This document shows, one piece after another, positions 32,539 through 41,849 of a stretch of DNA of 64,000 nt (its first letter is position 1; every line of letters begins with the position of its first letter). Below the pieces are notes generated by a model that worked only from the letters and a program-made list of their open reading frames with translations, did not search any database and had not been told where the DNA came from. The DNA comes from Streptomyces plumbidurans (lineage in GTDB: Bacteria; Actinomycetota; Actinomycetes; Streptomycetales; Streptomycetaceae). Location: assembly GCF_019857225.1 (NCBI RefSeq), contig NZ_JAFJSY010000017.1:124001-188000 (forward strand). The letters run 5' to 3'. The translations under genes and the position numbers were made by a program.

Positions 32539-33218
32539 GCCGGCGCCTCCATCGCGATACGGAGCGCCGCGATGCCGCGGGACCCGTACGCCTTCACCGA
32601 GCCCAGCGATATCCCGAGCGTCTCGGCGACCTGCGCCTCGGTCATGTCCGCGAAGTAGCGCAGCACCAACACCTCGCGCTGGCGGCGCTGCAGGCCCTTC
32701 ATCGCCTTGATCAGGGAGTCGCGCTCCAGCTGGTCGTAGGCGCCCTCCTCGGCGCTCGCCATGTCGGGCATCGGCTTGGAGAGCAGCTTCAGGCCCAGGA
32801 TGCGGCGGCGCAGCGCGGAGCGGGAGAGGTTGACGACCGTCTGGCGCAGGTACGCGAGCGTCTTCTCGGGGTCGCGGACCCGCTTGCGGGCCGAGTGCAC
32901 CCGGATGAAGGCCTCCTGGACGACGTCCTCGCAGGAGGCGGTGTCGTCGAGCAGCAGGGCGGCCAGGCCCAGCAGCGAGCGGTAGTGCGCGCGGTAGGTC
33001 TCGGTGAGGTGGTCGACGGTGGTCCCGGCGGCCGCGGCGTCTTCGGCGTACTCGGCGCCGTCGCGCTGGCTCGGGATGCGGGTGGGTCGCGCTGCGGGCA
33101 TGGGCGCGATCACCGGCATGCCACCGGGCGCGCCGGGCATGCGGGGTCGAAGGGGCGGACGGGGCGGGCGTAGAGCCGCGCCGCGCCCTGCCGCAGGGAA
33201 GTCGAGTACCTCAGCCAC
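32535..33218 (-). CDS. SigE-family RNA polymerase sigma factor
   Basis: A 227-residue protein from GTG 33218. An unusual 60-residue proline/arginine-rich N-terminus (RPPRPPLRPRMPGAPGGMPV) precedes region 2 (LTETYRAHYRSLLGLAALLL, DTASCEDVVQEAFIRVHSAR) and region 4 (LQRRQREVLVLRYFADMTEA, LGISLGSVKAYGSRGIAALR). It is coupled to the membrane protein downstream. The upstream 438 bases contain two hairpins and presumably its promoter. The matching position next to asd/ask recalls SCO3613 in S. coelicolor (memory). Confidence 0.88.
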   Translation of the reverse strand: MAEVLDFPAAGRGAALRPPRPPLRPRMPGAPGGMPVIAPMPAARPTRIPSQRDGAEYAEDAAAAGTTVDHLTETYRAHYRSLLGLAALLLDDTASCEDVVQEAFIRVHSARKRVRDPEKTLAYLRQTVVNLSRSALRRRILGLKLLSKPMPDMASAEEGAYDQLERDSLIKAMKGLQRRQREVLVLRYFADMTEAQVAETLGISLGSVKAYGSRGIAALRIAMEAPA

Positions 33219-33374
33219 GCCAGTTGGACACGTTTACCCCCGTCAGGGTTGTACGTGCCGGGCGTCACTTTTGCGTCGCGTGGTGCCACCGGCCGTCTCG
33301 CGTCGGGCACCATCATCGACCGTGCGTCAAACGCCCTCATGCCTACCCGCTCTTCCCCTATGTCCTGAATGTTC

Positions 33375-33392
33375 GAGACGTCCCCACGTCTC
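33375..33392. promoter_or_regulatory. Perfect 7-4-7 inverted repeat upstream of the sigma factor
   Basis: GAGACGTCCCCACGTCTC (33375-33392) could be a hairpin in the sigma-factor leader or an operator. It lies 157 bases before the GTG start. Confidence 0.4.
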
Positions 33393-33433
33393 GTCACGCA
33401 TCCCCGCACCCCCGGAGGGTGTTCGCAAAGACG

Positions 33434-33469
33434 CTCCCCGCCCTCCGCGCGGTTGCGGAGAACGGGGAG
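33434..33469 (-). terminator. Terminator-like hairpin downstream of asd
   Basis: Arms CTCCCCG-CTCCGC (33434-33440, 33443-33448) pair with GCGGAG-CGGGGAG (33455-33460, 33463-33469) with a two-base internal loop. On the minus strand TCTTTG follows. It lies about 190 bases past the asd stop. Confidence 0.6.
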
Positions 33470-33656
33470 GGAAATCTTCGAATGCCGAACGGTCCCGGGG
33501 CAAGTGGTACGGACCATCAACCGGGTCACATGCTCTTCACAGATTCTACAAACCACACCAGCCTTGGCCAGGGGATATCCGGCAGTAACCCCTTACCCGC
33601 GGGTGTGACGAACCTGACACGCCGCGTGATGGGAGCGCGACCACGGACACGAGGTG

Positions 33657-34715
33657 TCACCGGAACTCGGTCGCCACCAACTCCGCGATCTGAGCGGTGT
33701 TCAGGGCCGCGCCCTTGCGCAGATTGTCGCCGCATACGAAGAGTTCGAGCGCCGTCGGATCGTCGAGCGCGCGCCGCACCCGGCCCACCCAGGTGGGGTC
33801 GGTGCCCACGACGTCGGCGGGGGTGGGGAACTCCCCGGCCGCCGGGTCGTCGCACAGGACCACACCGGGAGCTGTGGCGAGGATCTCACGGGCCCGGTCG
33901 ACCGTGACCTCGCCCTGGAAGCGGGCGTGGACGGTGAGGGAGTGCGTGGTGACCACCGGAACCCGTACGCAGGTCACGGCGACCGGCAGGTCGGGCAGGC
34001 CGAGGATCTTGCGGGACTCGTCCCGCACCTTCATCTCCTCCGAGGACCAGCCGTCCTCGCGCAGCGACCCGGCCCACGGCACCACGTTCAGCGCGACCGG
34101 CTCCGGGAACGGCCCGGTGTCGTCGCCCACGGCCCGGCGTACGTCACCGGGGCTGGTGCCCAGCTCCGTGCCCGCCACCAGCGACAGCTGCCGGCGCAGG
34201 GTCTCGACGCCGGCCCGTCCGGCCCCGCTCACCGCCTGGTACGAGGAGACCACCAGCTCACGCAGCCCGAACTCGGCGTGCAGCGCGCCCATGGCCACGA
34301 TCATGGACAGCGTCGTGCAGTTGGGGTTGGCGATGATCCCGCGAGGTCGCAGCCGCGCCGTGTGCGGGTTGACCTCGGGCACCACGAGCGGCACCTCGGG
34401 GTCCATCCGGAAGGCGCCCGAGTTGTCCACCACGACCGCGCCCTTGGCGGCGGCGATGGGCGCCCAGTGCGCGGAGACCTCGTCGGGCACGTCGAACATG
34501 GCGACGTCGACACCGTCGAGGGCGTCCTCCGTGAGGGCCGCCACCTCGACCTCCTCGCCGCGCACGGCCAGCTTGCGGCCGGCCGAGCGCGGTGAGGCGA
34601 GCAGCCGGATCTCGCCCCAGATGTCCGCGTGCTGGGACAGGATCTGGAGCATCACCGTGCCGACGGCTCCGGTCGCACCCACGACCGCGAGCGTCGGCCC
34701 AGCGCCGGCCGTCAC
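33657..34715 (-). CDS. asd: Aspartate-semialdehyde dehydrogenase
   Basis: A 352-residue cytoplasmic enzyme that reduces aspartyl phosphate to aspartate semialdehyde with NADPH, the second step toward lysine, threonine, methionine and diaminopimelate. The N-terminal NADP fold is [16 protein letters not shown]. The catalytic cysteine lies in [11 protein letters not shown] and the substrate region has [13 protein letters not shown] conserved histidine follows in [17 protein letters not shown]. It lies 25 bases downstream of ask on the same strand, as in other actinomycetes. The start is GTG 34715, with GGAAG directly before it. Confidence 0.95.
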   Translation of the reverse strand: MTAGAGPTLAVVGATGAVGTVMLQILSQHADIWGEIRLLASPRSAGRKLAVRGEEVEVAALTEDALDGVDVAMFDVPDEVSAHWAPIAAAKGAVVVDNSGAFRMDPEVPLVVPEVNPHTARLRPRGIIANPNCTTLSMIVAMGALHAEFGLRELVVSSYQAVSGAGRAGVETLRRQLSLVAGTELGTSPGDVRRAVGDDTGPFPEPVALNVVPWAGSLREDGWSSEEMKVRDESRKILGLPDLPVAVTCVRVPVVTTHSLTVHARFQGEVTVDRAREILATAPGVVLCDDPAAGEFPTPADVVGTDPTWVGRVRRALDDPTALELFVCGDNLRKGAALNTAQIAELVATEFR

Positions 34716-34740
34716 CTTCCGGCCCGCCCCGCGGTGCCGG

Positions 34741-35262
34741 TCATCGCCCGGTGCCTCCGTAGACCACGGCCTCGTCGCTGTCGGAGTCGAGACCGAAGGC
34801 GCTGTGCACGGCGCGCACGGCGTCGGGCACGTCGTCGGCGCGGGTGACCACCGAGATACGGATCTCGGAGGTCGAGATCAGCTCGATGTTCACGCCGGCG
34901 TCGCTGAGGGCCTCGAAGAAGGAGGCCGTGACGCCCGGGTTGGTCTTCATCCCGGCGCCGACGAGCGAGATCTTGCCGATCTGGTCGTCGTAGCGCAGGG
35001 AGTCGAAGCCGATGGCCGTCCGCGCCCGCTCCAGAGCGTCGATGGCCTTGCGGCCCTCGGTCTTGGGGAGGGTGAAGGAAATGTCCGTCAGCCCGGTGGA
35101 GGCGGCGGACACGTTCTGCACGACCATGTCGATGTTGATCTCCGCGTCCGCGATGGCGCGGAAGATCGAGGCGGCCTCGCCCGGCTTGTCCGGGACGCCG
35201 ACGACCGTCACCTTGGCCTCGGAGGTGTCATGGGCGACACCCGAGATGATGGCCTGCTCCAC
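34741..35262 (-). CDS. ask: Aspartokinase beta subunit from an internal start
   Basis: In-frame GTG at 35262 (residue 258 of the full enzyme) is preceded by AAGGGG about nine bases upstream and would give a 173-residue protein ([20 protein letters not shown]) containing only the two ACT domains. Corynebacterium and Bacillus aspartokinases are known to make such a beta subunit from inside the alpha gene. Here the site is inferred from position and ribosome-site spacing. Confidence 0.6.
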   Translation of the reverse strand: MEQAIISGVAHDTSEAKVTVVGVPDKPGEAASIFRAIADAEINIDMVVQNVSAASTGLTDISFTLPKTEGRKAIDALERARTAIGFDSLRYDDQIGKISLVGAGMKTNPGVTASFFEALSDAGVNIELISTSEIRISVVTRADDVPDAVRAVHSAFGLDSDSDEAVVYGGTGR

Positions 35263-36033
35263 CTGCTGTTCCCCTTGCTGCTGCGTCTTGCGGACGAGTG
35301 GTGTGCTGCTGACCCAGGTGCCCTGCAGTCCCGAGAAGGACGAGCGCACATGGATCGGGATGTCGTAGCGGCGGGCGTACTCCACACAGCGGTGGAGCAG
35401 CACCTTGGAGCCGGACGCGGCGAGCTCCAGCATGTCCTCGAAGGCGATCCAGTCGATCTTCTTCGCCTTCTTCACCACCCGCGGGTCGGCGGTGAACACA
35501 CCGTCGACGTCGGTGTAGATCTCGCACACCTCGGCGTCGAGGGCCGCGGCGAGCGCCACGGCGGTGGTGTCCGAGCCGCCACGGCCCAGGGTCGTGATGT
35601 CCTTCTTGTCCTGGCTGACGCCCTGGAAGCCGGCGACGATGGCGATGTTGCCCGCGTCCAGCGACTGCCGGATCCGGCCCGGCGTGACGTCGATGATCCG
35701 GGCTTTGTTGTGGACCGAGTCGGTGATGACGCCGGCCTGGCTGCCGGTGAACGACTGGGCCTCGTGGCCCAGGTTCTTGATCGCCATGGCCAGCAGGGCC
35801 ATCGAGATCCGCTCTCCGGCGGTCAGCAGCATGTCGAACTCGCGCCCGGCAGGCATCGGGGATACCTGCTCGGCGAGATCGATCAGCTCGTCCGTAGTGT
35901 CGCCCATCGCGGAAACGACGACGACCACCTGGTGGCCGTTCTTCTTCGCTTCCACGATCCGCTTGGCGACGCGCTTGATGCCCTCGGCATCGGCTACGGA
36001 GGAGCCTCCGTACTTCTGCACGACAAGGCCCAC
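34741..36033 (-). CDS. ask: Aspartokinase
   Basis: A 430-residue enzyme phosphorylating aspartate, the committed step of the aspartate family. The kinase domain starts [20 protein letters not shown] and includes [20 protein letters not shown] and [13 protein letters not shown]. Two ACT domains follow (about 265-345 and 350-425; [40 protein letters not shown]), typical of lysine/threonine feedback-inhibited actinobacterial enzymes. GTG 36033 has a GAGGAG ribosome site five bases upstream. An internal start (35262) should give the separate small subunit. The length matches alpha subunits of alpha2-beta2 aspartokinases. Confidence 0.95.
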   Translation of the reverse strand: MGLVVQKYGGSSVADAEGIKRVAKRIVEAKKNGHQVVVVVSAMGDTTDELIDLAEQVSPMPAGREFDMLLTAGERISMALLAMAIKNLGHEAQSFTGSQAGVITDSVHNKARIIDVTPGRIRQSLDAGNIAIVAGFQGVSQDKKDITTLGRGGSDTTAVALAAALDAEVCEIYTDVDGVFTADPRVVKKAKKIDWIAFEDMLELAASGSKVLLHRCVEYARRYDIPIHVRSSFSGLQGTWVSSTPLVRKTQQQGEQQVEQAIISGVAHDTSEAKVTVVGVPDKPGEAASIFRAIADAEINIDMVVQNVSAASTGLTDISFTLPKTEGRKAIDALERARTAIGFDSLRYDDQIGKISLVGAGMKTNPGVTASFFEALSDAGVNIELISTSEIRISVVTRADDVPDAVRAVHSAFGLDSDSDEAVVYGGTGR

Positions 36034-36289
36034 GTGCGCTCCTCGCTCGTCCGTCTGTGCTCTCGGAGACCGTCGATACGCATGCGCACCGCGGTCGCTT
36101 CAGTCTATCGAGCGCCCGAAATCGACCCGAGTGGAACCACATGGTGAGATCCGGCGCTCAGCACGGTCCCTGCCCGCCCTGCCGGTGATCACTCCGTAAA
36201 GTGCGCCAGGTCACCCGCTGCCGTTCTGCGTAGCGGCGTGGTGACGTGGAGTCGCCGTCGCCGCATCACTCCCCCTGGCGGGCCGGAGC

Positions 36290-37024
36290 GTGCAGGCTGC
36301 CTACGTGACGACGGACGTACTGCTGGCGGGGATCGTGCTGCTCGGCTCCTGTGTGCAGTGGCTGACCGGGATGGGGTTCGCGCTGGTCTGCGTCCCCGCG
36401 CTCGTGCTGCTGCTCGGTCCGGCCGAGGGGGTCGTGCTCGCCAACTGCGCTGCGGGGGCGATCAGTTTCGTCGGGCTGAGCGGCGGCTGGCGGCGCGTGC
36501 GGCCGGGCGCGATGGTGCCGCTGTGTGTGGCCGCGGCGTGCACGGTGCCGGCGGGGGTGTGGCTGACCCGGCGGCTCCCCGAGCCCGACCTGATGCTGGT
36601 GATGGGCACGCTGGTGACGCTCGCCGTACTGCTGGTCATGCGCGGCACCCGGGTGCCCGCCCTTCGCGGCACGAGGGGGGCGGTCGCGGCGGGCGCGGTC
36701 GGCGGCTTCATGAACTCCGCCGCCGGGGTGGGCGGCCCGCCGATCTCCCTCTACGCCGTCAACGCGGACTGGACGATCCGGGAGTTCGTCCCCAACGCCC
36801 AGTTCTACGGCGTCGTAGTGAACGCCTTCTCGATAACAGCCAACGGCCTGCCCCACCTCACCGCCACCCGCTGGACCTGGATCGCCACAGCCCTGACAGC
36901 AGGAGCCCTCACCGGCCGCACCCTGTCCACCCGAATCCCCGAGAAACGGGCCCGCCTACTGGTGCTGACACTGGCACTGGCGGGGGGTATCACGGCGTTG
37001 GGCAAGGGTATTTGGGGCCTGTGA
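36290..37024 (+). CDS. TauE/SafE-family membrane exporter
   Basis: A 244-residue protein with about seven predicted spans. It shows the twin half-motifs of the TauE/SafE family: QWLTGMGFALVCVPALVLLL in the first half and GGFMNSAAGVGGPPISLYAV in the second. Family members export sulfite, sulfoacetate or related anions. The gene diverges from ask across a 256-base gap. GTG 36290 has GGAG very close; an alternative GTG at 36305 is possible. The substrate is unknown. Confidence 0.83.
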   Translation: MQAAYVTTDVLLAGIVLLGSCVQWLTGMGFALVCVPALVLLLGPAEGVVLANCAAGAISFVGLSGGWRRVRPGAMVPLCVAAACTVPAGVWLTRRLPEPDLMLVMGTLVTLAVLLVMRGTRVPALRGTRGAVAAGAVGGFMNSAAGVGGPPISLYAVNADWTIREFVPNAQFYGVVVNAFSITANGLPHLTATRWTWIATALTAGALTGRTLSTRIPEKRARLLVLTLALAGGITALGKGIWGL

Positions 37025-37219
37025 GGCCGCCACGTACGGTCGGGATCCGCCAACTCCTCTGCCAATGAGGCGTCTTGTTCCAGATGAGCTGCACAGCTTG
37101 CTCTGGGTCGACGACAGCCCCTCCAACAATGCCTACGGGGCAGGGCAGTTGCAGCTCTTCCCGTTGCTGGGGCAGACCGGGCGGTTTCCGAGGGCGGCTG
37201 TTTGAGCGGGGGGGGATCG

Positions 37220-37879
37220 CTAGTTGCTCGTCTGGACCCCGAGCGGTCCCGCGATCTCCTCCTGCATGACCTTGCCCGCCTCGAACTCGAGGGTCTCGTC
37301 TCCCATGCCCTGGTCGGTGTCGAGGCCGTCGAGTTCGGCGAGGGGCTGGTTGAGGCGGACGTGGGCGACGACCGACTGGAGGGCGCGCAGGGTTGCGGAG
37401 GCGGTGGAGCCCCAGTTGGAGAAGTAGGAGAACTGCCACCACCACAGGGCCTCCGTGGTGCGGCCCGCGCGGTAGTGGGCCATGCCGTGGCGCAGGTCGG
37501 TGATGACGTCGGTCAGGTCGTCGGAGATGCGCGCCGGGACCGGGGCCTTGCGCACCTCGTAGGGGTCGAAGACCTCGGAGTAGACGTCGATCGGCTCGAG
37601 GAGCCGGGCGAGGTTCTCGCGCAGTTCGTCCACGTCGGGGTCGGGGCCCGTGTCGGCCTCGTAGCGCTCGTCCGGGACGATGTCCTCGTGCGCGCCGAGG
37701 CGGCCGCCGGCCAGCAGCAGCTGGGAGACCTCCAGGAGGAGGAAGGGGACCGCCGAGTCCGGCTCGTCGCCCTTGGCCACCTCACTCACGGACACGAGAA
37801 AACTCTCCACCTGGTCCGCGATCTGAACCGCGAAGTCGTCCGGGTCCGGGGACGTGGCGTGCAGCTTGGCGTCAGACAT
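37220..37879 (-). CDS. DUF5063 protein
   Basis: A 219-residue helical, acidic protein. It contains [20 protein letters not shown], then [20 protein letters not shown] and [20 protein letters not shown], the aromatic-rich signature of DUF5063. It overlaps the end of recR by eight bases, so it belongs to the ybaB-recR operon. DUF5063 is conserved in actinomycetes at this place; the function is unknown, but context hints at replication or repair. No catalytic residues are evident. Confidence 0.85.
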   Translation of the reverse strand: MSDAKLHATSPDPDDFAVQIADQVESFLVSVSEVAKGDEPDSAVPFLLLEVSQLLLAGGRLGAHEDIVPDERYEADTGPDPDVDELRENLARLLEPIDVYSEVFDPYEVRKAPVPARISDDLTDVITDLRHGMAHYRAGRTTEALWWWQFSYFSNWGSTASATLRALQSVVAHVRLNQPLAELDGLDTDQGMGDETLEFEAGKVMQEEIAGPLGVQTSN

Positions 37880-38471
37880 CTAGGAGTCGTCTCCCCTCGA
37901 AGGCGCGGCCGAGGGTGACCTCGTCCGCGTATTCCAGGTCGCCACCCACCGGGAGGCCGCTGGCCAGGCGGGTGACCTTGAGGCCCATGGGCTTGATCAT
38001 GCGGGCGAGGTAGGTAGCGGTGGCCTCGCCCTCCAGATTCGGGTCCGTGGCCAGGATCAGTTCCGTGACCGTACCGTCGGCCAACCTCGCGAGAAGTTCT
38101 CGTATACGCAGGTCGTCCGGTCCGACACCCTCGATCGGGCTGATCGCTCCGCCCAGGACGTGATAGCGGCCGCGGAACTCACGGGTGCGCTCGACGGCGA
38201 CCACGTCCTTGGGCTCCTCCACCACACAGATGACGGCGGGGTCGCGGCGTGCGTCGCGGCAGATGTTGCACAGCTCCTCCTGCGCGACGTTGCCGCAGGT
38301 CGCACAGAACCTGACCTTGGCCTTGACCTCCATCAGGGCCTGCGCCAGCCGCCGTACGTCCGTCGGTTCCGCCTGCAGGATGTGGAAGGCGATCCGCTGG
38401 GCGCTCTTGGGACCGACGCCGGGGAGCCGCCCCAGTTCGTCGATGAGGTCCTGCACCACGCCTTCGTACAA
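37872..38471 (-). CDS. recR: Recombination mediator RecR
   Basis: A 199-residue protein from TTG 38471. It has the N-terminal helix-hairpin-helix ([19 protein letters not shown]), a four-cysteine zinc finger ([20 protein letters not shown]) and a Toprim domain ([35 protein letters not shown]). RecR works with RecO/RecF in loading RecA at gaps. It is placed between ybaB and the DUF5063 gene; this order is conserved in actinomycetes. The TTG start follows a GGAAGGA stretch. Confidence 0.96.
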   Translation of the reverse strand: MYEGVVQDLIDELGRLPGVGPKSAQRIAFHILQAEPTDVRRLAQALMEVKAKVRFCATCGNVAQEELCNICRDARRDPAVICVVEEPKDVVAVERTREFRGRYHVLGGAISPIEGVGPDDLRIRELLARLADGTVTELILATDPNLEGEATATYLARMIKPMGLKVTRLASGLPVGGDLEYADEVTLGRAFEGRRLLDV

Positions 38472-38530
38472 CGGACTGCCGTCCTTCCTGGGGTTCCTTC
38501 AGTACGTACGGTAGTTGGCCGACGCCCGTC

Positions 38531-38875
38531 TTAGAAAGGCAGACCGGGGATACCGCTGCCGCCGCCCAGGCCCTGCGCGAGCGGGCCGAGCTTCTGCTGC
38601 TGGAGGGTCTGCGCGTTCTCGTTGGCCGCCTGGACCGCCGCGACGATCAGGTCCGCGAGGGTGTCGGTGTCCTCCGGGTCCACCGCCTTCGGGTCGATCT
38701 TCAGCGCGCGCAGCTCGCCGGAGCCGGTGACGGTGGCCCTCACCAGGCCGCCGCCCGCCTGTCCGTCGACCTCCGTCTGCGCCAGCTCCTCCTGTGCCTG
38801 CTGCAGGTCCTGCTGCATCTTCTGGGCCTGCTGGAGCAGCTGCTGCATATTGGGCTGGCCACCACCGGGAATCAC
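38531..38875 (-). CDS. ybaB: YbaB/EbfC nucleoid-associated protein
   Basis: A 114-residue protein from GTG 38875. A Gln-rich N-terminal helix ([20 protein letters not shown]) leads to the YbaB beta-hairpin ([20 protein letters not shown]) and a C-terminal helix. YbaB forms tweezer-like dimers that bind DNA. It is the first gene of the ybaB-recR-DUF5063 operon here. The usual upstream dnaX is not present within 260 bases; instead a divergent SLATT gene follows. Confidence 0.93.
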   Translation of the reverse strand: MIPGGGQPNMQQLLQQAQKMQQDLQQAQEELAQTEVDGQAGGGLVRATVTGSGELRALKIDPKAVDPEDTDTLADLIVAAVQAANENAQTLQQQKLGPLAQGLGGGSGIPGLPF

Positions 38876-39142
38876 GATCAGCTCCTGGTTTCGTACGGCT
38901 ACGGGTAGGGCTTCGTCGGCGAGGTTTTCCCGCCTGGCACGAGCCTACGTGGTCGCGTCGGCCATCGCCCCGCCACTCTTTCGAGTGAGGCTTCGCCGAG
39001 TCCTATACCTGATCAAGACCCCCTTCCGGGCGGAAAAGAGGTGAATCCATGGGCTTCGCCACCCATTGGGCGGTAGGAAGGGGCGGGCACATCAGCATCA
39101 GGTGTCACGCAACGTGAACGGTCGTGATCAGAAGGAGTGCGG

Positions 39143-39892
39143 GTGGGTCAGCCGGAGATGCAGCCCGAGGGTCCGCCTCAGGACGGGCGGGACGAGGGTG
39201 CCGCCGGGCTCCGGCCGGGCGATCTGACCGGGCGCACGTTCCCGCTCGGCGACTGGGGCGAGCCGGCCGAGCGGCTGCACGAGCTGTACCGGTGGGTGGA
39301 GGACGGGGCGCTGGAGACGGCCGCCTGGTATCTCTCGGACCGGGTGTGGAAGCGGCGGGGCGCCCGGGTGCTGCGTACGGGGGCCGCGGCGGGAGCCGTC
39401 GCCGCGGCCGCGCTGCCCCTGCTGGATCTGACCGACGTGGCCGCCGGGCTGGCCGCGTGGGGGTATCTGGCGCTGCTGCTCGCGGTGGCCTGCGTGGCCG
39501 TCGACCGGTTCTTCGGCGTGACCTCCGGCTGGATAAGGGACGTGGCCACCGCGCAGGCCGTGCAGCGCCGGCTGCAGGTGCTGCAGTTCGAGTGGGCCTC
39601 GGAGAGCGTGCGCGAGGTGCTGGGCCCCACGGAGGGAACCGCGAGCGAGGCCGCCGAGCGCTGCCTGGGCGTGCTGCGCCGCTTCTCCGAGGACGTCACC
39701 GAGCTGGTGCGCACGGAGACTGCGGACTGGATGGTGGAGTTCCGCACGGGCTCGGCACCCATGGGCATCCACTCCACCGGCTCCGCCCCCGGCCGACCGG
39801 AGATCACAAACGCCCAGGGCCGCTTCCCACTCCCCCCGGCCCCAGGCACCCGCCCGAACATGCCGCGCCAGCGCCCACCGGAGCCGAGGTGA
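39143..39892 (+). CDS. SLATT-domain two-span membrane protein
   Basis: A 249-residue protein; GTG 39143 is five bases after GAAGGAG (GTG 39137 overlaps the ribosome site). A SLATT core is visible: LHELYRWVEDGALETAAWYL, then two spans (about 75-93 and 98-118, with WGYLALLLAVACVAVDRFFG between and after), then GWIRDVATAQAVQRRLQVLQ and FEWASESVREVL. SLATT proteins were described as two-span effectors associated with SMODS/SLOG nucleotide systems, but many actinomycetes carry this solitary copy beside ybaB/recR. No nucleotide cyclase is adjacent. The last residues fall in a repeated DNA segment. Confidence 0.75.
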   Translation: MGQPEMQPEGPPQDGRDEGAAGLRPGDLTGRTFPLGDWGEPAERLHELYRWVEDGALETAAWYLSDRVWKRRGARVLRTGAAAGAVAAAALPLLDLTDVAAGLAAWGYLALLLAVACVAVDRFFGVTSGWIRDVATAQAVQRRLQVLQFEWASESVREVLGPTEGTASEAAERCLGVLRRFSEDVTELVRTETADWMVEFRTGSAPMGIHSTGSAPGRPEITNAQGRFPLPPAPGTRPNMPRQRPPEPR

Positions 39893-40205
39893 GGGTCGGA
39901 CCAGGGCCCGGCGCCCGGTAGCGGCGGCTGCGACTGCGGCGGCATGCGGAGGCGATTCCCGCGCCCCCGAGCGCGGGCGCCCGCCCGAACATGCCCGCCA
40001 GCGCCCACCCGGGCAGAGGTGAGGACCGGGACCCGGGCCGGTAGCGGCGGCTACGACTGCGACAGCCCGGAGTCGGCCATCACTCCCCGAGCGCGGGAGC
40101 TCGCCCGAACATGCCGCGCCAGCACCACCCGAGCCCAAATGAAGACCGGGGCCCGGGCCCAGTAGCGGCGGCTACGACTCCGGCAGCGGTGAGGACCGTC
40201 GTCAC
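39851..40205. repeat. Three degenerate tandem copies of a 120-130-base unit
   Basis: CGCCCGAACATGCC starts at 39851 and 39981 and its near-copy at 40102. Each copy goes on through GCGCCAGC, a CGAGGTGAGG-like block, GACC-GGGCCCGG and GTAGCGGCGGCT-CGACT. Copy 1 begins inside the SLATT coding end; copy 3 ends at the stop of the convergent PstS-like gene. The copies differ by substitutions and small indels, so the array is old. Confidence 0.75.
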
Positions 40206-41767
40206 TCCCCCGCGCACAGTCCCGACGCCCCCGCCGCCGAGCACGGTAGGTGGCCGTGTTCCCGGATGACGTTCTCGCTCTCGCCCTTGGCGATGAAGGC
40301 CAGGAAGGAGGAGGTCAGGGAGCCGGTGGGTGGGTGGTCGTAGGTGTAGGCGTACTCCACCCCGCGGTAGGGGTACTCGCTGCGGCCGAACTCGATGTCC
40401 CCGGCCGAGGGGGCCGCGCCGTCGAGGGCGACGGTGCGCAGGCCCCGGTGGCCCTTGGCGAGGGTGAGTTCGGAGTAGCCGATGGCGCCCGGGATGTCGG
40501 CCACCTTGGCGAGTACGTCCTCGGTGGCGTCGAGTTCGCAGCGCATGACGGGCGCCGACACGTCGTCCTTGTGGACGCAGTCCAGCGAGGTGCTGGGCAC
40601 CCGCTCCCAGCTTCCGAGCACCCGGTCCTGGAAGATCTGCCGGGTCCCGGAGTCGGCGTTGCGGCTGACGAGGACGATCGGGACGTCGGGGAGGGAGGGA
40701 TCGAGCTGCTTCCAGCGCGTCACCTCGCCGCGGTAGATCCGGCGCACCTCCTTGAGGGACAGCCCGCCGGCCGGCAGCCGGATGCCGTCGTTGACGACCA
40801 GGGTGAAGACCGAGAGCGCCACACGGTCGCCGACCAGGTCGCCCGGACCGCCGACGGCGGGGCCGTCGGAGAAGGCGATCACATTGCGGGCGGCCTTCTT
40901 CGACCGGCCGCCCAGCGAGCCGAGTTCGTTCACCCCGGCCGAACTGCCCCGTGCGTCCACGGCGATCGAGGCGTCCGGGCACTTCCGCTCGTACTGCTTC
41001 GCCAGTTCCTGCACCACCGGCTTGAACGCCGTCGACCCCACGACCCTCAGCCTGCCCTGCTCGCACTCGATCGGGGGCGGGCTGTCGTCGCGGGCCACGA
41101 CGATCACCGCGAGCGTGAGGACGCTCAGGGTGAGCATCAGCGTGATCAGCCGGGCCGCGCGGCTGAACAGCGGCGGCTTGTCGTCCGGTGTGGCACTGCG
41201 GTTGGGGTGCACCTCGCCCTCGCGGATGCCGCCCCGCAGCCGTATCGGCGTGCCCACGTCGCCGCCGGACAGCAGCACCAGCAGCTTGTAGTGCTCACCG
41301 CGGTTGAGCGGGACACGCGGGATGCGCAGCGTGTTGCCGTCGTAGCCGAAGCCGCGGGTGGCGGTGAAGTGGTCCATCAGATGGTCGGTGTCGGACGGCT
41401 GGGTGACCGAGACGCCGCGGATGGTGCGGGCGCCGAACACCGCGGTCAGGCCGTGGACTTCGGGGCTGGTGTAGTCGTCGCGGTCGATGCCCTGGGAGCC
41501 GTCGTTCTCGATGCGCAGCAGCACGAGGGTGGCGTCGGTCATGCCGGGTGCCTCGTCGAACAGGCCCAGCCGTACGTTGGCCCGCCCCAGCCGTACGTCG
41601 TCGCCGATCGGGTTGTCCATCTGGACGCGGTAGCCGATCCTCTTGCGGCGCGGCACCCGGCGTTCGTACCAGACCATGACGCCGGACGCGACGATGCCGA
41701 GGACCGCGGTACCGACGGCCACGACGTTCTCTGCGCTGAACCACTGCACCGTGGGCGCCCCCGCCAC
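40202..41767 (-). CDS. Membrane-anchored PstS-like substrate-binding protein
   Basis: A 521-residue protein from GTG 41767. It has an N-terminal span (about 12-34, VVAVGTAVLGIVASGVMVWY), a 150-residue domain (MDNPIGDDVRLGRANVRLGL to HYKLLVLLSGGDVG), a second span (about 207-227), then a PBP-like domain (about 240-500) typical of phosphate-binding proteins: LRVVGSTAFKPVVQELAKQY, IAVDARGSSAGVNELG, VSRNADSGTRQIFQD. PstS homologues are normally secreted lipoproteins next to pst transport genes. Here there is no transporter nearby, and an extra, probably cytoplasmic, domain precedes the second span. A phosphate- or anion-sensing role is inferred. Confidence 0.75.
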   Translation of the reverse strand: MAGAPTVQWFSAENVVAVGTAVLGIVASGVMVWYERRVPRRKRIGYRVQMDNPIGDDVRLGRANVRLGLFDEAPGMTDATLVLLRIENDGSQGIDRDDYTSPEVHGLTAVFGARTIRGVSVTQPSDTDHLMDHFTATRGFGYDGNTLRIPRVPLNRGEHYKLLVLLSGGDVGTPIRLRGGIREGEVHPNRSATPDDKPPLFSRAARLITLMLTLSVLTLAVIVVARDDSPPPIECEQGRLRVVGSTAFKPVVQELAKQYERKCPDASIAVDARGSSAGVNELGSLGGRSKKAARNVIAFSDGPAVGGPGDLVGDRVALSVFTLVVNDGIRLPAGGLSLKEVRRIYRGEVTRWKQLDPSLPDVPIVLVSRNADSGTRQIFQDRVLGSWERVPSTSLDCVHKDDVSAPVMRCELDATEDVLAKVADIPGAIGYSELTLAKGHRGLRTVALDGAAPSAGDIEFGRSEYPYRGVEYAYTYDHPPTGSLTSSFLAFIAKGESENVIREHGHLPCSAAGASGLCAGE

Positions 41768-41849
41768 TCCCGCAGTTCGACTGGGCGAACACCATACGGA
41801 CGATCAGGTGTCCGATACTGGTGCGTCGGGGTGAACGGGGGGATGCGAG

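Larger units (their letters stand above)
33219..33656. other. Long leader region between asd end and sigma-factor start
   Basis: No gene is seen in these 438 bases. They hold a terminator-like hairpin after asd (33434-33469), a perfect small inverted repeat (33375-33392), and presumably the promoter of the leftward sigma-factor operon. An AT-richer tract at 33530-33560 (ATTCTACAAACC) lies between asd and the hairpin. Confidence 0.4.

Noticed and set aside
39851..40205. CRISPR or phage attachment array
   Set aside because: Repeats are long, degenerate and contiguous, without unique spacers or an integrase nearby.
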